A stretch of 64,000 bases of DNA, from positions 120,886,930 through 120,950,929 of the forward strand of contig CM046444.1 in the NCBI GenBank assembly GCA_025506515.1, given 5' to 3'. Both the position numbers and the translations under genes were made by a program. The notes below the pieces were generated by a model that was not told the origin of the DNA, did not search any database, and saw nothing but the letters and a program-made list of their open reading frames with translations. Shown here piece after piece: positions 38,240-50,846 of this stretch (within the stretch, counting starts at the first letter, position 1; each line of letters begins with the position of its first letter). The stretch comes from Flaveria trinervia. Taxonomy: Eukaryota; Streptophyta; Magnoliopsida; Asterales; Asteraceae.

Positions 38240-40390
38240 AAATAATTATCCGCTGGTAATTTTTCATCAACTTTCCCTATAATTTTCGTATTCGAAAGAG
38301 GTCATTTTGTGGTACGGGTCAAAAGTTCAGTTGACCTTATTTCTTTTTTCTATTATCTTATGAGTAATGTTATACATGTTTGATTGTTAACCTGTTTGAC
38401 CCGTTGAAGATAAAACATAGTCCTAAATGACCCATCTACCTGTCATGAACACCCATTTGCTTTTGTATGCAGTCTCATGTAGCAGCTACAAGGACAACTC
38501 AACAACTTTTTAGAAGGGGAGCATTTGACAGAGTTAACCATTCTAGTTCTAGTATTTATCAGAACCCTCATAATTATAAATGCACCTTTAATGGTCTATA
38601 TTGCGTTTTAAAATTTTCATCTTTGTTTCTTCTTATAATGATCCGTTCGAATCTATGATGAAGAGATTTTTGTGATTTGTAGAAATATAAAGTAGACTTT
38701 GTTTTGTGTTATAGGATGATGTTGTTGCAAGATTAGAATTGGAGTCATTATTGACCGACTGATACTTGTTTACAGTCAAGTTTGAGGTTTATTTGATCTG
38801 AAATGCATACCTTAAGATGCTACATTGATGGTTGGTAACTTGCTGTTCAAGTTTTACATAGACTTTTACTCTCTAGTTTCTTGTGGATTAAGCTGCATAT
38901 ATGAAATTATGTTGACCTTGACGAACCGTTAGTAGGGACACAGGAGCAGGTATGGGGAGTTGGGGACACGGGTTTCTTCAAATACATTAATCGATAACAA
39001 AGCACCTAAATTAGTTACTTTTTAGAGTAATTATATGGATGGTTCATCTGGTATGCTCTTCTTATGTTTATGATCCTAAGATTTCTTAAGCTATGGGTTC
39101 GGTCACATTGTTTGTTGACCCATAACTATTTTAGTTTTTCGACTAATCGACATTAAAATTTGTTAAGCTTTTATGAATCAATTATAACACCAATACTAAT
39201 TCAAAAGCTAAAAACAGAATTGTGAGTCCCATATGTATGAATAACCCAAACCTAGCCCCTCTTGTTTATTCGTCCTCCTCGTGTCACCCATTCCTGGCGA
39301 TCTCCTGTGGAATCTAGAACCTTCGATTACATTATTAATCATCTTCACCACCATGGCATGATCGATGTCAATTCGAGATAACGCAATAAAGGTTCCTTGG
39401 TGGTGTGTGTTAAGGTAACTATTGAAGAATTGAATATGAAAATCCTGGTGGTGTGTGTTAAGGTAACTATTGAAGATTTGAATATGAAAATCTATAAAGT
39501 GAAACGGTACAATCATATTAATTGTTGTTACAAATTGCAAATAGTTGCTCATTAGCTTCTATTTTTCTCATATGTTTGCCTCTAATAAGAGTATAAGATC
39601 ATTCAGAGTAGGTTCCCTATATTATTACGAGTGTATTCATTATATTAAAAGGATTGGCCGTGAATGGAAGAAAAATATATTATTGTTCATTTGATATTTA
39701 AAGAAAATACTTTTCACTCTTATGATTTTTTTTAATATTTTTAAAAATAATTGTGAGTAGTAAGAAGAAAAACAATAAATTATTTAATTGAAAATAAAAT
39801 AAAAAATAATTGTTTTTATGTAAATATAAAAATAAAGATAAAAAACTGTGAAAATAAATATATATATATATTTTTAATTACACTAGCAAGATGCTAGGCT
39901 AACACAACCACCAACATAGATAATACAAAAATTACAATAAATAACACCTACTTAAAAAAAGATATTTTAAAATCTCTTTAACAACAGTATTAACAAAAAA
40001 AAGTTTTTAACATCAAGTTAATGATTAACGGTTAATAATACCAAAAAATTATTGATAACACTTATAACACCTAATCGTTCAAAACAAGATCGAGTTGAGA
40101 CGAGAACTGTAACTTTTATTATTTTAAAATAAAATTCATAATTTTAATAAAACTATAGAAAATGTAAGAAGTAAATATGTAATATGAGAATGAGAATGAG
40201 AATGAAACCTTTAATTCAAATCAACCCATTTGTTAAAAGATTTTATCACTAAATTACGATAAGACCGTTAACATAAATCATTTCTTTTATTAAAAAGATT
40301 TCGTCGTTAAATCAAATCATAATGATATATTGATATCTACAAGTATTCATCCTTGTTTTTTTTAGGGTTCGCAATTCCTCTTGTTATTCT
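38240..40390. other. ILP1 3' region and AT-rich spacer
   Basis: The first 600-700 bases probably hold the ILP1 3' UTR, perhaps with introns: a GT-like donor lies near 38256 and 'tgcag' near 38473. The rest is AT-rich, with a 48-bp tandem pair (39398-39493) and no recognisable gene. The Copia element begins at 40391. Confidence 0.5.
39398..39493. repeat. Tandem duplication, two 48-bp units
   Basis: 39398-39445 and 39446-39493 are nearly identical ('tggtggtgtgtgttaaggta...' to '...gaatatgaaaatc'). They make an open minus-strand frame look internally repeated, but that frame has no other coding support. Confidence 0.9.
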
Positions 40391-40684
40391 TGATGAAGAA
40401 TAATTCAAACTTTCAGGATTACTCGGTGAATTCATGCACGTGGTGCCATGCACACGTGATCTTTTGTTTTATTTGAATAAGTCTTGTAACCGTTGGGTGA
40501 TTACGGAGTCCAACGTGTGCTTATTGTTGAGTCAATTTCGTGTACTTTGTTAGACTGCATGGCTATAAATGCAGTGCTTTTGCTTTCATTTTTTGTACTT
40601 CATCAATCAGCTTCATCAAAAAAAAACATTGAGTAATCCTTGTTTCAATTCTTGTGTCTTTATTTTTTGCCTAAAATACCAACA
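40391..40684 (+). repeat. 5' LTR of the Copia element
   Basis: 294 bases, starting TGATGAAG and ending ACCAACA. U3 has two CACGTG G-boxes (40437-40442 and 40453-40458) and a TATA box 'gctataaatg' (about 40562-40571). G-boxes are common binding sites for bZIP and bHLH factors, so LTR transcription may respond to light or stress; that is inference. Confidence 0.93.
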
Positions 40685-40687
40685 AAT

Positions 40688-40699
40688 TGGTATCAGAGC
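40688..40699 (+). other. Primer-binding site
   Basis: TGGTATCAGAGC lies three bases after the 5' LTR and is complementary to the 3' end of plant initiator Met-tRNA, the usual Copia primer. Confidence 0.93.
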
Positions 40700-40729
40700 C
40701 ACAAGCTCTTGATCCTATTAACCGATAGC

Positions 40730-43700
40730 CGACTTTCTGTTGAAAAAGTTACAAAGCCCCCAGAGAAAATAGATGAACAGGCTCTTCAAGTTGTGCAAGA
40801 CCAAGCCTTTCCTGCACGAGGAAGAGGTGGAGGTCGCACCTCCTTCCGAGGAAGAGGTGGATCAGGTCGCGGAAGAGGCTCCCTTGATAGAAGCAAGATC
40901 CCACAATGCCACTGCTGTAAGAAGTTTGGACACTTAAAAAAGGGCTGTTGGTACAATGATGAAGCCCAAGTCAACGTGGCAAAAGAAGAAGATGATGAAG
41001 CCCAAGATGTAGATGAACAACATCTTCTGCTAGCCGAAGTAGCAAACCATGAAGAGTTCCTTCTTATGACCAACTCATCTACAACGTGTAAGTCCAATCA
41101 TTTGTGGTTTGTTGATTCAGGATGCTCTAACCATATAACAGGCTCTAAGGAGAACTTTATTTCTCTTGATGACTCATTCAAATTGGATGTACGACTGGGG
41201 GATAGACAGAAGCTAGCAATAGAGGGAAAGGGAACCGTGAAGATACGAACCGGTGATAACGGGTTCAAACTCTTGGATACTATGCTCCTAAATTAGAGTA
41301 TAACCTGCTAAGTGTCGGTCAATTTATGAAGAAAGGATACACACTCTACTTTGAAAATCGTAAGTGTGTGATTCATCACAAAGCTTCTGGAAAAACCTTG
41401 CTAGAGATCCCCGTGGGACCAAACAACATGTTTGTCTTTGATGCAACAAGTTTGCTTACCATTCATGACTCTAGAATGAGTAAGGCAGAATAAAAAGCGC
41501 TTACATGGCATCGGAGATATGGTCATCTACATTTTGGTAGACTACAACAAATATGTGAAAAACAAATGGTTCTTGGACTTCCACAGATCACCAAAGTAAC
41601 AACGTGTGAAGCCTGTATCCTCGACAAGCAAGCAAGAAAATCATTCCAATCCTCATCGTGGTGAGCTCAACCTAAGCTGGAACTAATTCACACTGATCTA
41701 TGTGGACCCATGCAAAGTCCAAGCTTAGGTAATAGCTTCTACCATCTATTATTTATAGATGATCTAACTCGTATGTGTTGGGTTTACTTTTTGAAACATA
41801 AAGATAAAGCCTTCGAGAAGTTCAAAGTGTTCAAAGCTATGGTTGAAAAAGAAAGTAGCAAGGCTATTAAAACCTTGAGATCGGACAGAGGTGGAGAGTT
41901 CTGTTCTCAAGAGTTTAATAACTTCTGCATTGAAGCCAGTATTAAACGTGAACTCACAATACCCTACACACCACACACAATAGGGTTGTTGAAAGAAAAA
42001 AACCGAACTGTCATGAACCTTACATGAAGCATGCTACAAGAAAAAGAGTTACCCAACTACCTATGGGCAAAGGCTGTTGCAACATCCGTGTATGTCATCA
42101 ACCGATCACCTACAAAAGCTCTTATTGATCAAACTCCTTTCGAGGCTTGGTTTGGTAAGAAACTATCAGTTGCTCACTTGAAAACCTTTGGGTGTGTAGC
42201 TTATGGGTTGATACCATCTTAAACTCGGAGGAAATTGGATAATAAAGCTGAGAAAAATATCTTTATCAGGTATTCGACTCATAGCTCTATATATCGGCTT
42301 CTAAACCCAGACACCAAAAAATTCTCAACTAAAAGGGATATAGAGTTTCTTGAAAACACTAAGTGGGTATAGAGTAGTGATGCTGACACACCAAACAAAA
42401 CCTATACCTTTATTGAACCCTTCCAAATGAAGCCACTAGTAATAGCACTAACACTAGTACCTTGTCTGCCACCACTAAGTCAACCCTTAACCAGTTGAGC
42501 CAACTTGTTCAAACCCACCTACCACACCTACTCCTGAATCTAGGAGTAGTGTTGGTCCATCCAAAAGAATAAGTAGACCTCCTGTATGGCTCAATGATTA
42601 CCACACCGGAGATATAATTTCTAATAGTGAAGATGATCTTGCCACATGCCAGTTTTCCCTTACCACCTCCGATCCAATATCATATGATGAAGCTTGTAAA
42701 CACAAGGAATGGAGAGATGCCATGCTCACTGAACTACATGCTATTGAAAAAAAATCAAACATGGGAACTAGTTCATCTCCCACCTGGAAAGAATCTAGTT
42801 GGAGTCAAGTGGCTCTTCAAAACTAAACCTGGACCCGATGGTCAAGGAGTTAAACACAAGGCAAGGTTAGTGGCCAAGGGCTATTCTCAACAACAGGGAA
42901 TAGACTTTCATGAAACCTTTGCGCCAGTAGCCCGGTTTGAAACCATCCGAACCATACTTGCTGTAGCAGCCCAACTTGGATGGAATATACACCAACTAGA
43001 TGTTAAATCAGCAAATTCAAATGGTGACTTAACTGAAGATATCTATGTAGCCCAACCCGAGGGATTTGTGATTGAAGGGAAAGTTGATGTGGTCTATAAG
43101 CTCAAGAAATCTCTATACGGCTTAAAACAAGCCCCTAGAGCTTGGAACTCCAAGATCGACAACTACTTTACAGATCATGGTTACATAAGGAGCCTTAATG
43201 AACCCTTATTGTATGTCAACAGAACTCAATCAGGTGATATCATTTATGTTTGTTTATATGTAGATGATATTATATGCACTGCCTCATGTGATAATCTGAT
43301 CAAGGAATTTAAGCAAGGAATGAAACAAGTGTTTGAGATGACAGATGTTGGTTTACTAAAGTATTACTTGGTGCTGGAAGTCTCTCAAACTAAGGCTGGA
43401 ATTTTTCTTAACCAAGAAAAGTATGCAAAGAACCTTCTTGTAAAGACCAGGATGATGAACTACAAAATGGAAACAACTCCCATGAACTTCAATGAGAAAC
43501 TCTCAGCTCAAGATGGAGCTGAATTGGCAGATGAAGCATCTTTTAGAAGTTTAATTGGCGGTCTTATTTATCTTACTCACTCTCGTCCTGATCTAGCCTA
43601 TGCAGTGAGTATTGTTTCTCGATTTATGACAAAACCATCCAAAATACATATGGGAGCTGCTAGAAGAATTCTTAAGTATGTGAAGGGTACCACTAAACTA

Positions 43701-44190
43701 GGCATTTGGTACAAAAAGTCTCAAGAGGTGAATCTTGTGGGATATTGCGACAGTGATTGGGCCAGCTGCATTGATGATCGCAAAAGCCTCCCGGCCTATG
43801 TTTTTTCACTAGGCAGTGGTGCGATCGCATGGAGCGCAAAAAAGCAACATTCTGTAGCACTATCTAGTACAGAAGCTGAATATATATCCGTAACCTCTGC
43901 TACGTGTGAAGCAATTTGGCTAAGAAGAATTCTTCATGGTCTCGGATGCACTCAAAAGGGACCAACTATACTCTATTGTGACAACAAGTCCACTATAAGC
44001 CTATCAAAGAATCCTATTATTCACAGTCGTTCAAAACACATAGAGTTAAGGCATCATTTCATTCGTGAAATGGTTGTGCAAAACGAGGTGGTTCTAGAAC
44101 ATTGTCGAACACATGATCAATTGGCGGATGTATTAACCAAGTCTTTAGACACAAGCTTGGAGTTACAGAGTTTGAATTATGGGAGGATGA
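40730..44190 (+). pseudogene. Degenerate Copia Gag-Pol coding region
   Basis: The bulk of Gag is missing: within about 40 bases of the primer-binding site the reading is already near the Gag C-terminus, with an Arg/Gly-rich stretch and a CCHC zinc knuckle (C-x2-C-x4-H-x4-C, about 40907-40948). Protease has the DSG motif (about 41112-41120). Integrase shows its HHCC finger (41500-41625) and parts of the DDE core (from about 41684). Reverse transcriptase carries YVDDI at 43257-43271. RNase H follows to about 43950. Stops at about 41491, 41661, 42025, 42220 and 42370, plus at least one frame change near 41290 and others around 42420-42630, break the protein. Only the reverse transcriptase-RNase H half (42627-44273) stays open. 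It cannot make a full polyprotein. Confidence 0.93.
44181..44187 (+). other. Polypurine tract
   Basis: 'gggagga' directly abuts the 3' LTR, the place where plus-strand DNA synthesis is primed. Confidence 0.8.
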
Positions 44191-44501
44191 TGAAGAATAA
44201 TTTAAACTTTCAGGATTACTCGGTGAATTCATGCACGTGGTGCCATGCACACGTGATCTTTTGTTTTATTTGAATAAGTTTTGTAACTGTTGAGTGTTTT
44301 GTAACTGTTGAGTGATTACGGAGTCCAACGTGTGCTTATTGTTGAGTCATTTTTGTGTACTTTGTTAGACTGCATGGCTATAAATGCAATGCTTTTGCTT
44401 TCACTTTTTTTGTATTTCATCGATCAGCTTCGTCAAAAAAAGCATCGAGTAATCTTTGTTTCAATTCTTGTGTCTTTATTTTTTTGCCTAAAATACCAAC
44501 A
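44188..44501 (+). repeat. 3' LTR of the Copia element
   Basis: 314 bases. It matches the 5' LTR but has a tandem duplication of about 19 bases ('gttttgtaactgttgagtg' twice, about 44278-44317), which makes it about 20 bases longer. Confidence 0.93.
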
Positions 44502-46834
44502 ATTCTAATAATTTGCATTGCGATGATTTGCATTGGTTAAATGTTAATCGCGTTTTGCAACTCGATTCAGATATGTCTTGCATATATATTTTTGAGACAT
44601 TACAATATCATCGCACTATGCTAATGATTTCAAACAATTTGACACCAACTTCTTTTTAGGGTTTTTCGTTGTTTTTGGGAATAAAGAGGGGTAAATACTC
44701 TGATTGTGAATCGCTTTTGTGCTTCTTGATAGCGATCGACTTATTAGTCGACTCTTGAGTCTATCTCCGGTTGCTTAGGGTTCATCAATTGCAACCTATT
44801 AGTCGCTTGGTAATGTTTCTTTCCTTTGGTGCATCATATTGAAATAGCTTATGTTTTGTGATCAAGGTTGTTATTGTTGTGCTTGTGTGTTTTTTCTGAC
44901 ATGTTTTGAGTTTGCTTGTTTTATTAAACTGTTCATCTTGCACTGTTAGATTGTGTGTCAGTTTGGTGATCTTTCTATAAGAAATTCAAAATCGCTAGAT
45001 GCTGGATGCTAGATGAAAGTTCTGAAGTCTGAATTATTGAATATTGTTTAGTATTGCGCTCATGTTGTATCTATAATGTGCATTATATTTGTCCTGTTAT
45101 ATGTGTTTGGTTAAACCTTGGAGCATACTTGAACTCACATCTATGAGAGGTTCTCTTGTCAAGGCTGTTATTGTGGTGTTTGGGTGTTTTTTTGACAGGT
45201 GTGTTTGTTTGTTATGAGTTTACTAGTAGTATTATATTGTTCTTATGGTACTCTAGTTGTTGGGCTCATTTATATTTGAGATATTGACATTATCCAAGTA
45301 AACTGATTTCAAACAATTTGACCCTAAAAGTTTTTTAACTTGTTTCCCAAAATGATCCAAACCTGTTTAGCGTTCTTTTGTGGTTTATGGAAAAAAGAGG
45401 GAAAAATTCTTTCATTGTGTACTGCTTGGTGCTTCTTGATATCAAATTATTAGTTGACTGCTGAGGTTGTCACCGGTTGTTTTGGTTAATCGATTCTGCC
45501 CTAATAGTTGCTTGGTAACTGTTTTATTTTCTTTGATTTGGTCACTGTGCTCTTAATATCAGTTTGTTAGTCGAGAGTTGGGTTTTTGGCTTAATGGTCG
45601 GTGATTTTATGAGTTGAGTTTGATGGCTTGGTTCCACCTGCTAATGGAAAGTTATTGTTTGGCCCCATAAACAAAGATCGGGTCCCATCAACTGTTTTTG
45701 TACCTGCATCAATTGTGTGTCTGTTTGGTGATTTCTAAATCAACAATTAGAAATTGCTGCACCATGGATGGATGTTCTGGTCTGTTATGTCTTCCAAGAT
45801 ATCACTGTAAGTTCCCAAAAAAATTGTTGGATATTAATATTTTTCAAGTACATGACATGAATGAAATACATACTATTCAACTGAGGCTATGATTATTGAA
45901 CGCGGTCGAAGTTAAAATCAGATCAAGAGTTAAGATTCTCCGTAGCCTGGCTTGGCAGAATCAGAGGATGGCAAATGTTAGATGCAACCTTGAGAAATAA
46001 AATTTGGATATAAGTAATCTAAAAGTTAATTTCTTTTGGGCTCCACACTTGCAACCTTTGTTGCAGCCATGTCGGTTTAATCCTCTTGTTCTCATGGTAA
46101 AATAGATCTGCATCTCATGTTGTTTATGAAAATTAGTTATTTTACACATTGTAGTCTGAACTTGAATTTGATGCATTTTTCATATTGGTATGTTGAGATG
46201 TATTGTTCATATTATCTTCAGTTGACCATGTTAGTGTTAATATGTTATTAGAAATTCTCTGTATAACTAGACTTGCACATAAACTGTTTCTGTTCCTCTT
46301 CAATTGTGTGTCTGTTTGGTGCTTTTTATAAGCAATTCAATGTTGTTGCATGGTGGATGAAAGTCTGATTTGTTGTGTCTTCAAAGATCACTGTTAGGTC
46401 TTCTTTTCCCTCTTGAATACTTGCATAAGATTTGTCATGTTGTAGATAATATGTGATTATGTGCATTATAATTTTCCATTTTGTGTTTCTGGATAAACCT
46501 TGGATTATACTTGTGCTCACACCTTTTGAGAGTGTTCCCTGATCAAGGCTAATGCTTTTTTTGATATTTATGTTTGTTTATTATGACTTTACTAGCATTA
46601 TTAAATTGTTCTTTTGGTACTCTAGTTGTCTGGCTCAATTTCTTCAGCTACTGGTTGAACATCTATCATCTATAAAACATGTTTGTTTTGAGATCCCTAA
46701 ACATTTGTTGGATGTTTAAATTTTTTTATGAGTACATGAATACATCAAATACATATTGTTCAACTCAGGCTGTGATGATTGAACATGATCAAAGTTAAAC
46801 ATCAGATTAAGATTTTAGATTTTTAAGATTTTAG

Positions 46835-48440
46835 ATTCTCCGTAACTTGGCATGGCAGAATCGTAGGACGGCAAGTGCAAGATACAACGATAAGGATTAA
46901 GTTTTGGATATAAGTGACCTAAAAATCAGTATCTCTTGTGATCCACACTTGCAACCACTTTTGCAGCCATTTCAGTGTAATCTTCTTGTTCTGCCAGTAT
47001 AAATCGAGTTTTTGATGAGATATGCATCTCGTATTACCCTTTTCTATATATAGTTTACACATAGATTCTCTGTAACTTGGCATGGAAAAATTGTAGGAAG
47101 GCAAGTGCAAGGTACAACATTGAGAATTAAATTTTGGACTATAAGTGATCTAAATATTTATTTCTCATGGGATGCACACTTGACACTTGCAACCATTTTT
47201 GTAGCCATGTCAATCTAATCCTCTTGTTTTGATGGTATAACCTGGGTTTCTGATGAGATTTGCATCTCATATTTTTTTAAATATATATACAGTTTACCCT
47301 TAGATTCTCTGTAACTTGGCATGGCAGAATAGTAGGACGGCAAGTGCGAGACACAACAGTGAGAATTAAAATTTAAATTGTAAGTGATCAGAAATGTTAT
47401 TTCTCCTGTGATCCACACTTGCAACCTCTTTTGCAGCCATTTCAGTGTAACCTTCTTGTTCTGCCACTCTGCCAGTATAAATTGAGTTTTTGATGAGATA
47501 TGCATCTCATATTTCCCTTTTCTATATATAGTTTACACATAGATTCTGCATAACTTGGCATGGAAGAATTGTAGGAAGGCAAGTGCAAGGTACAACAGTG
47601 AGAAAAAAATTGGATTATAAGTGATCTAAATATTAATTTCTCATGGGATGTACACTTGACACTTGCAACCATTTTTGTAGCCATGTCGGTCTAATCCTCT
47701 TGTTTTGATGGTATAACCTGAGTTTTTGATGTGATCTGCATATCATATTTTTATATATATATATACAGTTTACCGTTTAAGTTCTCTGTAATTTGGCATG
47801 GCAGAATTGTAGGACGGCAAGTGCGAGATGCAACAGTGAGAATTAAATTTTAAATTGTAAGTGATCTAAAATGTTATTTCTCCTGTGATCCACACTTGCA
47901 ACCTCTTCTGCAACCTCTTCTGCAACCATGTCGGTCTAATCACTGTATAACTTGAGTCTCTAATCTGATACGCATCTCATCTTTCTTTCTTTGTTTTTTC
48001 CCTCTAAAATATAGTTTACAATCAGATTCTACATAATTTGGCATGGCGGAATCGTAGGACGGCAAGTGCGAGAGTGAGAATTAAAATTTAAATTGGAAGT
48101 GATCTAAAATTTTATTTCTCCTGTGATCCACACATGCAACCTCTTCTGCAACCATGTCGGTCTAATCATTGTATAACTTCAGTCTCTAATCCGATGTGCG
48201 TCTCATCTTTCTTTCTTTGTTTTTTTTCTCTCTAAAAGATAGTTTACAGTTAGATTCTCCGTAACTTGGCATGGCAGAATCATAGGATGTCAAGTGTGAG
48301 TGAGAACTAAAATTTTGGATTATGAGTGGTCACATAATTAATTTCTTTTGGGATAAACACTTGCAACCTCTTTACAACATGTTGGTCTAATCCTCACGCA
48401 ATTCGGTATGTACCCACTTTCTGAGCTTTTATGTGATCTA
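46835..48440 (+). repeat. Tandem array, ~240-bp unit
   Basis: The marker 'taacttggcatggcagaat' recurs at about 46847, 47076, 47315, 47554, 47793, 48041 and 48265, giving a period of 224-248 bases. Looser copies follow at about 48856, 49089, 49795, 50035 and 50340. Each unit runs from 'gattctctgtaacttggcat' through 'ggcaagtgcgag', 'agtgatctaaa', 'gatccacacttgcaacctct', 'gccatgtcggtctaatcctc' and a palindrome of the form ATGAGAT-N4-ATCTCAT. Confidence 0.85.
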
Positions 48441-48493
48441 TACCTGTGTGTTGTATGCCGTATATTATGATTGCTACGGTTATTGTTTTCCTT

Positions 48494-48651
48494 ATTGAGT
48501 CGGGGGTCTCTTCGGAAGCGGTCTCTCTATCTCCCAAGATAGAGGAAAGACTCGCCACCAACTACCCCTCCCAGACCCTGTTCTTGAGTGGGATTTACTG
48601 GGTATGTTTATTTGTTTGTTTGTTTGTTTGTTTGTTTGTTTGTTTGTTTAT
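48494..48651 (+). mobile_element. Au-type SINE 3' portion with (TTTG)n tail
   Basis: 'gagtcgggggtctcttcgga', 'cccctcccagacc', 'gtgggatttactgggtatg' and a (TTTG)n tail (48607-48650) match the 3' part of the Au family of plant SINEs. It interrupts the repeat cluster. The neighbouring words 'ttattgttttcc' (about 48480) and 'ttattctttttc' (about 48648) may be a diverged TSD, so the copy is probably 5'-truncated. Confidence 0.6.
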
Positions 48652-50846
48652 TCTTTTTCTGGAAAAAGGAGCTGCCTAGAAATGTGTTTGGATGGCTCTA
48701 AAGGCCTGAACAGTTGTATCATACTGCTTATGTTGTATCTGTTGTGTGCATATATCCTTTTGTTCTGATGGTATAAACTGAGTTTCTGATGAGATCTGCG
48801 TCTCATATTTCTTTTTTATTTTTAATATATAGTTTACATTTAGATTCTCTGTAAATTGGCATGGCAGAATTGTAGGATGGCAAGTGTGAGATACAATGAT
48901 GAGAATTAAATTTTGGATTATAAATGATCTAAAAATTACTTTCTCTTGTGATCCACACTTGCAACCTTTTTTGCTACCATGTCGTTCTAATCCTCTTGTT
49001 CTGATGGTGTAACTTGAGTCTCTGATCCAATATGCGCCTATCTTTCTTTTCTTATCTTAATATATAGTTTTTACTTATATTCCCGTAACATGGCATGGCA
49101 GAATCGTAGGGAGAATTTAATTTTGGGTTTCGACTGATCATGAATTTAATTTTGGGATACACACTTGCAACCTCTTTTGCAGCCATGTTGGTCTAATCCT
49201 CTTGTTTTGATGGTATAACCTGAGTCTCTGATAGTAAAATAGATCTGTGCGACTGTGTCTCATCTTTTTTTCATATATAGTTCATTTTATGGAAGAAGGA
49301 GCCGCCTAGAAATGTGTTTGGATGGCTGTAAAGGCCTGGACAGTTGCATCATGTCGTATCTGTTGTGTGTTATTTTTTATCCGCCGTCAGTCTTTGCCTA
49401 TACACCTTGATTATACTTGACTTGACACCATGGAGTGTCCTGAACCTTGTTCCTGATCAAAGCTGTTATTGTGTTTTTATGTGTTTTTTGACACGTCTGC
49501 TAGTTTATTATGAGTTCCTAGTTTTATTAAATTGTTCTTGTGGTACTTTAGTTGCTGGACTTGCTTCAGTTACTGTTGTTATTCTACTTGTAACTTGTAA
49601 GTGATGTAATCTGGTTGAAAATCTATTATTTATTAAACATGTATGTTTTGGAATTTCTTTTGGTGGAATTTTTAATTTTTTTACTGAGTACATGATTAGT
49701 GTCAAATACTCAAATACATATTATTTAACTCTGACTGTTTTGATTGAACATGGTCAAAGTTAAAATCAAATTAAGATTTTAGATTCTTGGTAACTTGGCC
49801 TGGCAGAATTGTAGGATGGCAATTGGCAAGTGCGAGACACGAAGGTGAGAACTAAATTCTGGATTATAAGTGATCTAAAAATTATTTTTCCTTGGCCTCC
49901 TGGGATCCACACTTGCAACCTCTTTCGCACCATGTCGGTATAATCCTCTTGTTTGGAAGGTATAACCTAAGTATGTGATGAGATACGCTATTCATCTTTT
50001 TTTTATATATAGGTTAGAGTTAGATTCTCCTTAACTTGGCATGGTAGAATAGTAGGACGACAAGTGTGAGCTGAGAACTAATTTTGGATTATAAGTGACC
50101 AAAATATTTACATCTTTTGGGATCCACACTTGCAACCTCTTTTGCAGCCATGCCGGTCTAATCCTCTTGTTCCCATGGTATAACTCTGAGATGGTAAAAC
50201 TGAATTGCAAGATAGTGATACAAAGGTGAGAATTAATTTTTGGATTTTAAGTGATCTGAATATTAATTATTTTTGGGATCCACTCTTGCAACCTCTTTTG
50301 CAGCCATGTTGGTCTAATCCTCTTGTTTAGATTCTCCATAACTTGGCATGGCTGAATAGTAGGAAGGCATGTGCGAGATACAAGGTGAGAAATAAATTTT
50401 GGATTATAAGTGATCTGAATATTAATCTCTTTCTAGTATTCATACTTGCAACCTTTTTTGCAGCCATGTTGGTCTAATACTCTTGTTCTGGTAAAAATGA
50501 TCTGCTTCTTGTCTTTTTTTAAATATACTTTCCACTTATTTCTGGAAGGCATAGCTGCCTACAAATGTCTTTTGATGGCTCTAGGTCTGAACAGTGTCAT
50601 CATTCTGCTGATGTTGTATCTGTTGTTTGCTGTTTTCTTCTCTGTCTCTCTTTGCCTAAATACCTTGATTATACTTGACTTGACACCACTGAGTCCCGAA
50701 CCCTGTTTCTGATCAAGGCTGTTCTTGTGGTGTTTACTTGTTTTTTTACAGCCTTATACTTTGGTTTGTTCTATGTGTAAGTGTTTTGTACTTTTGTTGT
50801 CAGATGGTACTTGCTCTGATGATATAACAGTTTGAGAAGTTCTTAT

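Larger units (their letters stand above)
40391..44501 (+). mobile_element. Copia-type LTR retrotransposon, decayed
   Basis: A complete but inactive element: 5' LTR 40391-40684, primer-binding site 40688-40699, remnant coding region, polypurine tract 44181-44187, 3' LTR 44188-44501, flanked by the 5-base duplication ATTCT (40386-40390 and 44502-44506). The domain order is Gag knuckle, protease, integrase, reverse transcriptase, RNase H, with integrase before reverse transcriptase, which defines Copia. The LTRs differ by about a dozen substitutions plus a 19-20-base duplication in the 3' copy, so the insertion is not recent. It lies about 2.1 kb downstream of ILP1 in the same orientation. Confidence 0.95.
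44640..50846 (+). repeat. Higher-order non-coding repeat cluster, forward part
   Basis: Three modules recur. M1 (about 130 bp, 'tgtgtctgtttggtg' to 'atatcactgtaagttc') is at about 44951, 45711 and 46303. M2 ('tgatcaaggctgttattgtg', then 'ttattatgagt', then 'ttcttgtggtactttagttg') is at about 44862, 45155, 46540, 49455 and 50710. M3 ('acttggcatggcagaat', 'ggcaagtgcgaga', 'ccacacttgcaacctctttt') begins at about 45945. M3 is expanded into a tandem array (next entry). Open frames are short and unrelated between copies, so I see no protein gene. It could be a decayed transposon array or a non-coding transcription unit. Confidence 0.75.

Noticed and set aside
39208..39552. 114-codon minus-strand frame with an internal repeat
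   Set aside because: The repeat is a DNA-level 48-bp tandem duplication; no other sign of coding.
42627..44273. Long open frame of 548 codons
   Set aside because: It is the reverse transcriptase-RNase H half of the Copia element, running into the 3' LTR; not a host gene.
46835..48440. C/D-box snoRNA cluster
   Set aside because: Units contain 'tgatga' and 'ctga' words, but not at snoRNA spacing, and terminal stems are missing.
48446..48679. 77-codon frame ending in Val-Cys-Leu-Phe repeats
   Set aside because: It reads through the Au-like SINE and its (TTTG)n tail; the repeats are translated microsatellite.
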